This document shows positions 61,739 to 64,000 of a stretch of 64,000 nucleotides of DNA, one piece after another; within the stretch, counting starts at the first letter, position 1, and every line of letters begins with the position of its first letter. The notes beneath the pieces are model-generated. The model was not told the DNA's origin and made no database searches. It worked only from the letters and a program-made list of their open reading frames with translations. The DNA lies in the NCBI RefSeq assembly GCF_004364585.1, contig NZ_SOAN01000005.1, positions 173,172 through 237,171 on the forward strand, in the 5' to 3' direction. A program made the translations under genes and the position numbers. The stretch is from Nesterenkonia aurantiaca (GTDB taxonomy: Bacteria; Actinomycetota; Actinomycetes; Actinomycetales; Micrococcaceae).

Positions 61739-62377
61739 CTAGACGGGAGTGCGGGCTGGGTCGGGAGATTCGCGATCCAAGGGATAGCCAGCTGTAATCA
61801 TATTGAAGGCGTCTTGGATGAGGGAAGGCAGGCTCTCGTCAGGCAACTCCTTGCAAGACCAGATCGCTAGCGATGTGATCAACGCGGACATCGCAGCCGA
61901 GGCCACCATCGAAGGATAGAGGTCGGTCGTGACGTTGGTCCCTGTGCGAGCGGCGACGCGGGCGCTGAGGACCTCCACCATTTCGATCTCGCGTGCAATG
62001 CGGAACGGTCGCAGGGTGGGGTTCAACTGTTCCAAGCGGGCCATCTTTGAAGCCCCACGCAGGTGTTCAGGATGCTCCCGCGCGTAGTCACTCAAAAGCT
62101 CACAGAGCGCCTTGAGCGGCGGATCCTCTGATGGACGTGAGTTGAACTCCTCAAGGACCTCTTCAATGCCAAGGTCCCCGGCGGCCAGGACGGCCTCTTC
62201 TTTGGACGCGAAGTAGTTGGAGACGGTCCTCGGAGAGACGAAGGCCTCTCGGGCGATTTCATCGACTGTGACCTCGTTCAGCCCCTTCTGTTCCGTCAGC
62301 TTCAACGCCGCGGTCGCGATTGCGTCCCGAGTCATCTGTTTCTTGATCTCACGCAGGCCTACGTGTTCAGCGTCCAT
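61739..62377 (-). CDS. TetR-family transcriptional regulator
   Basis: 212 residues. The N-terminal helix-turn-helix is clear: RDAIATAALKLTEQKGLNEV, VDEIAREAFVSPRTVSNYFA and SKEEAVLAAGD (~residues 17-70). The rest is a helical ligand domain with no recognisable specificity. TetR proteins usually repress a nearby efflux pump or enzyme gene; none is in this neighbourhood. ATG 62377 is preceded by TAGACT with a 6-nt gap and no ribosome site. The insertion sequence starts ~270 bp upstream. Confidence 0.85.
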   Translation of the reverse strand: MDAEHVGLREIKKQMTRDAIATAALKLTEQKGLNEVTVDEIAREAFVSPRTVSNYFASKEEAVLAAGDLGIEEVLEEFNSRPSEDPPLKALCELLSDYAREHPEHLRGASKMARLEQLNPTLRPFRIAREIEMVEVLSARVAARTGTNVTTDLYPSMVASAAMSALITSLAIWSCKELPDESLPSLIQDAFNMITAGYPLDRESPDPARTPV

Positions 62378-62383
62378 GCGATA

Positions 62384-62413
62384 AGTCTAGGGCACTGATG
62401 CTTTCGCGGTCAG
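62384..62413 (-). promoter_or_regulatory. TetR gene promoter
   Basis: On the minus strand: CTGACC, an 18-nt spacer and TAGACT (62384-62389), then 6 nt to the ATG. This predicts a leaderless mRNA. Confidence 0.55.
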
Positions 62414-62587
62414 AGTACGGGTGCGGCAGGTATCCCTCTCAGGTTCTCTGTGATTCAGGTTCCTACTCATGCCGGATCAAGAATCTAGCGCAGTCGCAGA
62501 ACGATCGGTGCATTACTTAAGGGTGCGGAGAAGTAATTTTACGGTTTGAGAGATGTGCGATACATGAAAATTAGCGGAAAAAGATAC

Positions 62588-62602
62588 TTGCAGATCCTGC
62601 AA
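62588..62602. promoter_or_regulatory. Small dyad upstream of TetR gene
   Basis: TTGCAG-ATC-CTGCAA, a 6-bp dyad with a 3-nt centre, in the AT-rich 270 bp between the TetR gene and the insertion sequence. Function unknown; nothing else is visible in this stretch. Confidence 0.3.
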
Positions 62603-62648
62603 AGTGCTGTCAGACTCATTTCCAGGCACCGATTCCTGTTGGACGAGG

Positions 62649-62673
62649 TGGTTGGGTCCCCGGTAGCAGTCCA
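62649..62673. repeat. IS left inverted repeat
   Basis: TGGTTGGGTCCCCGGTAGCA then GTCCA. It matches the complement of the right end with a few substitutions and one or two single-base gaps. Confidence 0.85.
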
Positions 62674-62677
62674 GTGG

Positions 62678-63517
62678 CTATGCGATAGCTAGTTGGTTCT
62701 CTGCGGTCCAGCGTTTCCAGTATGTCGAGGGTGTCATGCCGTCGAGGGATCCGTGGGGTCGTTCATGATTGTAGATATCTTTCCATTCCTGGGCGAGGTA
62801 GCTGGCTTCGGCCATGGTGTCGATAATTTCTCCGGTGAGCTGTTCCCTTCTGAATTGGGCGTTGAAGGACTCCACGAACCCGTTCTGCCAGGGCGAGCCG
62901 GGGTCGATGAACGCGGTCTCTACGCCCGCCATGTTGCACCAAGCAGTCAGTGCAGCGGCCGTGAATTCGGGACCGTTGTCCGAACGCACGTAGGTCGGGG
63001 TGCTACCGGTTTCGGCGATGATGTCCTCCAATACGGCGATGACATCAGCGGCGGTGAAGGACCGGCGCGGGATGATCGCCAGCGCGGTGCGCGTGTATTC
63101 ATCGATCACGTTGAAGAACCGGATATGCCGGCCGCAGGAGGTCACGTCGGACTGGAAATCGAAGCTGAGCACATGCATCGGATACTGGGCCCGCAACCGT
63201 TTCTGTTCCCCGGCGCCGGGTCCGGTCCGACGTTTCTTCCTCGCCTTGGGTTTGCAGGTCAGCCCCTCGAGACGCCAGAGCCGGCGGATTCGTTTGGTAT
63301 TCAACGCCGCCCCGTCCCAGCGTGGCTGGGCCAGCAGGTGCCAGCGGGCTTTCCGCCACCCCCACGCCGGATGCTTCACCGCGATCGCCCGCAAATCCGT
63401 GCGCAACTGGGCTTCCTCGAAGCTAGTCTCCGGGGGCCCCATGCGCAGCGCGGACCGGTTCTGTCCCAGCACCCTGCACGCGAACCTTTCAGACGCCCCG
63501 AACTTCTCCTGCGCCAT
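62678..63517 (-). CDS. IS3-family transposase OrfB
   Basis: 279 residues from ATG 63517; in the fused product it is extended upstream by the frameshift. The HTH-like part HPAWGWRKARWHLL is followed by the rve integrase core. The DDE residues are the Asp in LSFDFQSD, the Asp in RSDNGPEF and the Glu in GFVESFN, with 35 residues between the last two (DD35E). It ends 5 bp inside the left repeat. Most of it is needed as the OrfAB fusion for transposition. Confidence 0.93.
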   Translation of the reverse strand: MAQEKFGASERFACRVLGQNRSALRMGPPETSFEEAQLRTDLRAIAVKHPAWGWRKARWHLLAQPRWDGAALNTKRIRRLWRLEGLTCKPKARKKRRTGPGAGEQKRLRAQYPMHVLSFDFQSDVTSCGRHIRFFNVIDEYTRTALAIIPRRSFTAADVIAVLEDIIAETGSTPTYVRSDNGPEFTAAALTAWCNMAGVETAFIDPGSPWQNGFVESFNAQFRREQLTGEIIDTMAEASYLAQEWKDIYNHERPHGSLDGMTPSTYWKRWTAENQLAIA

Positions 63518-63546
63518 CCGAACTGCACGGCGTCGGGGTTCGGGGC

Positions 63547-63825
63547 TCAGAATTTTCCCTTCGCCACCTCGCTCAGAATGTCATTGGCGAGGACCTGATC
63601 GGCCAGCAGCTTCTTCAGCCGCGCGTTCTCCTTCTCCAGCTCCCTGGTCCGCTTCGAGGTCTCCGCGTTTTTCTCGGACCCGTACTGGTTCAGCCACCGG
63701 TACCAGGTTGCCTCGGTGACCTGCAGTTCCTTGATGACCTCGATCATCGGATGTCCTTCATTGAGCATTCTCTGGCCCTGCCGGACCTTCGCGATGACCT
63801 GCTCCGGGGTATGTCTGCGTGCCAT
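63547..63825 (-). CDS. IS3-family transposase OrfA
   Basis: 92 residues from ATG 63825 with GGAGGAGAT upstream. An N-terminal helix-turn-helix (TPEQVIAKVRQGQRML, VTEATWYRWLNQYG) and a C-terminal leucine zipper-like coil (LEKENARLKKLLADQVLAND). It binds the inverted repeats and, through the -1 frameshift at its 3' end, is fused to OrfB. Confidence 0.92.
   Translation of the reverse strand: MARRHTPEQVIAKVRQGQRMLNEGHPMIEVIKELQVTEATWYRWLNQYGSEKNAETSKRTRELEKENARLKKLLADQVLANDILSEVAKGKF
63553..63559 (-). promoter_or_regulatory. -1 frameshift site GGGAAAA
   Basis: On the minus strand G_GGA_AAA in the orfA frame, 3 nt before its TGA stop (63547-63549). Slipping by -1 gives AAA ATT CTG and runs openly into orfB. 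The heptamer has the ideal X XXY YYZ form. Confidence 0.85.
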
Positions 63826-63879
63826 GATTCGTGAATCTCCTCCTGCACCCATTATCGGATGCGAAGCTCACACAAGCAC

Positions 63880-63905
63880 TGGACTCCTACCCGGGGCCCC
63901 AACCA
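63880..63905. repeat. IS right inverted repeat
   Basis: TGGACTCCTACCCGGGGCCC then CAACCA, the inverted partner of the repeat at 62649-62673. Confidence 0.85.
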
Positions 63906-64000
63906 CTCCCACTGCGGTTGCTCCAGCAGGTGCCAGCGCGCCTTGCGCCAGCCCCACGCCGGATGCTTCCCGGCCACGACTCGTAGATCAGCGCGCAGCT
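63906..64000 (-). pseudogene. Fragment of a second IS3-type transposase (OrfB)
   Basis: Read from the window edge on the minus strand, it gives LRADLRVVAGKHPAWGWRKA and then RWHLLEQPQW. This matches the OrfB segment LRTDLRAIAVKHPAWGWRKA of the complete element but with many substitutions, so it is a related, different element. It is cut at the right end of the complete IS, and the remaining part does not reappear on the left side. It continues beyond the window. Confidence 0.8.

Larger units (their letters stand above)
62649..63905 (-). mobile_element. IS3-family insertion sequence (complete)
   Basis: 1257 bp bounded by imperfect inverted repeats, 62649-62673 and 63880-63905 (outer ends TGGTTGGG and CCCCAACCA), that start TG and end CA. 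Two overlapping minus-strand frames, orfA and orfB, are linked by a -1 slippery site. The frames are intact, so it may be active. No matching 3-bp target duplication flanks it (AGG on the left, CTC on the right). Confidence 0.9.

Noticed and set aside
61560..61742. 60-codon plus-strand frame behind the operator-like dyad
   Set aside because: Position is tempting, but the frame has no ribosome site, overlaps the TetR 3' end and looks non-coding (rich in Cys, Arg and Met without pattern).

Overview
The window is GC-rich chromosomal DNA from an actinobacterium, most likely a Micrococcaceae-like member of the Micrococcales (Nesterenkonia/Arthrobacter relatives; inferred from gene content, codon use and local gene order, with no rRNA or marker tree to prove it). 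About 60 kb is core genome. The last 4 kb is an accessory end with lower GC, a transcriptional regulator, two unusual small genes and insertion-sequence DNA.

Layout. 1-1.3 kb: 3' end of pyruvate kinase, tRNA-Leu and the antiterminator response regulator pdtaR. 1.4-9.5 kb: a ketone-body / short-chain fatty acid catabolic locus (thiolase, two CoA-transferase subunits, 3-hydroxybutyrate dehydrogenase, GntP-type permease; a PucR-type regulator divergent from an AtoE-type transporter). 10-24 kb: branched-chain amino acid synthesis (ilvD, an attenuated ilvBNC operon, leuB, ilvE) with serA, metG, a fumarylacetoacetase-family gene and gltX, followed by tRNA-Gln and two tRNA-Glu genes. 24.7-28.5 kb: an envelope locus (DUF421 protein, class F sortase, CHRD-domain surface protein) divergent from an ECF sigma factor and its anti-sigma factor. 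28.5-31 kb: thiL and UDP-glucose dehydrogenase. 31-34.2 kb: an IclR-type regulator (NdgR/LtbR type) divergent from leuCD. 34.3-51.2 kb: envelope and housekeeping genes (murA, plsC, gpsA, ddl, an LCP protein, a DAK2 protein, recG, rsmD, coaD, galU, rpmF, rnc, mutM). 51-60 kb: a phosphotransferase, a second LCP protein, four glycosyltransferases and tRNA-Gly. 60.2-64 kb: a TIR-like gene, a small soluble protein resembling an anti-sigma N-terminus, a TetR regulator, a complete IS3-family element and a fragment of a second one.

How the parts work together. ilvD, ilvBNC, leuB, leuCD and ilvE give valine, leucine and isoleucine synthesis, with two visible controls: a leader-peptide attenuator before ilvB and a dyad between ndgR and leuC. 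The ketone-body genes would turn 3-hydroxybutyrate and acetoacetate into acetyl-CoA. galU, ugd, the LCP proteins and the glycosyltransferases point to wall-glycopolymer synthesis.

Features that ordinary annotation does not explain: (i) a dispersed 72-bp palindromic repeat in three intergenic copies, with one compensatory base-pair change; (ii) tandem duplications with 22-24 bp period that start in the 3' arm of a hairpin, at three separate palindromes; (iii) about a dozen genes with a TANNNT box 6-8 nt before the start codon and no Shine-Dalgarno, i.e. an apparently leaderless architecture; (iv) a TIR-like / anti-sigma-like gene pair in the accessory end, with an in-frame membrane-helix sequence after the TIR gene's stop codon.
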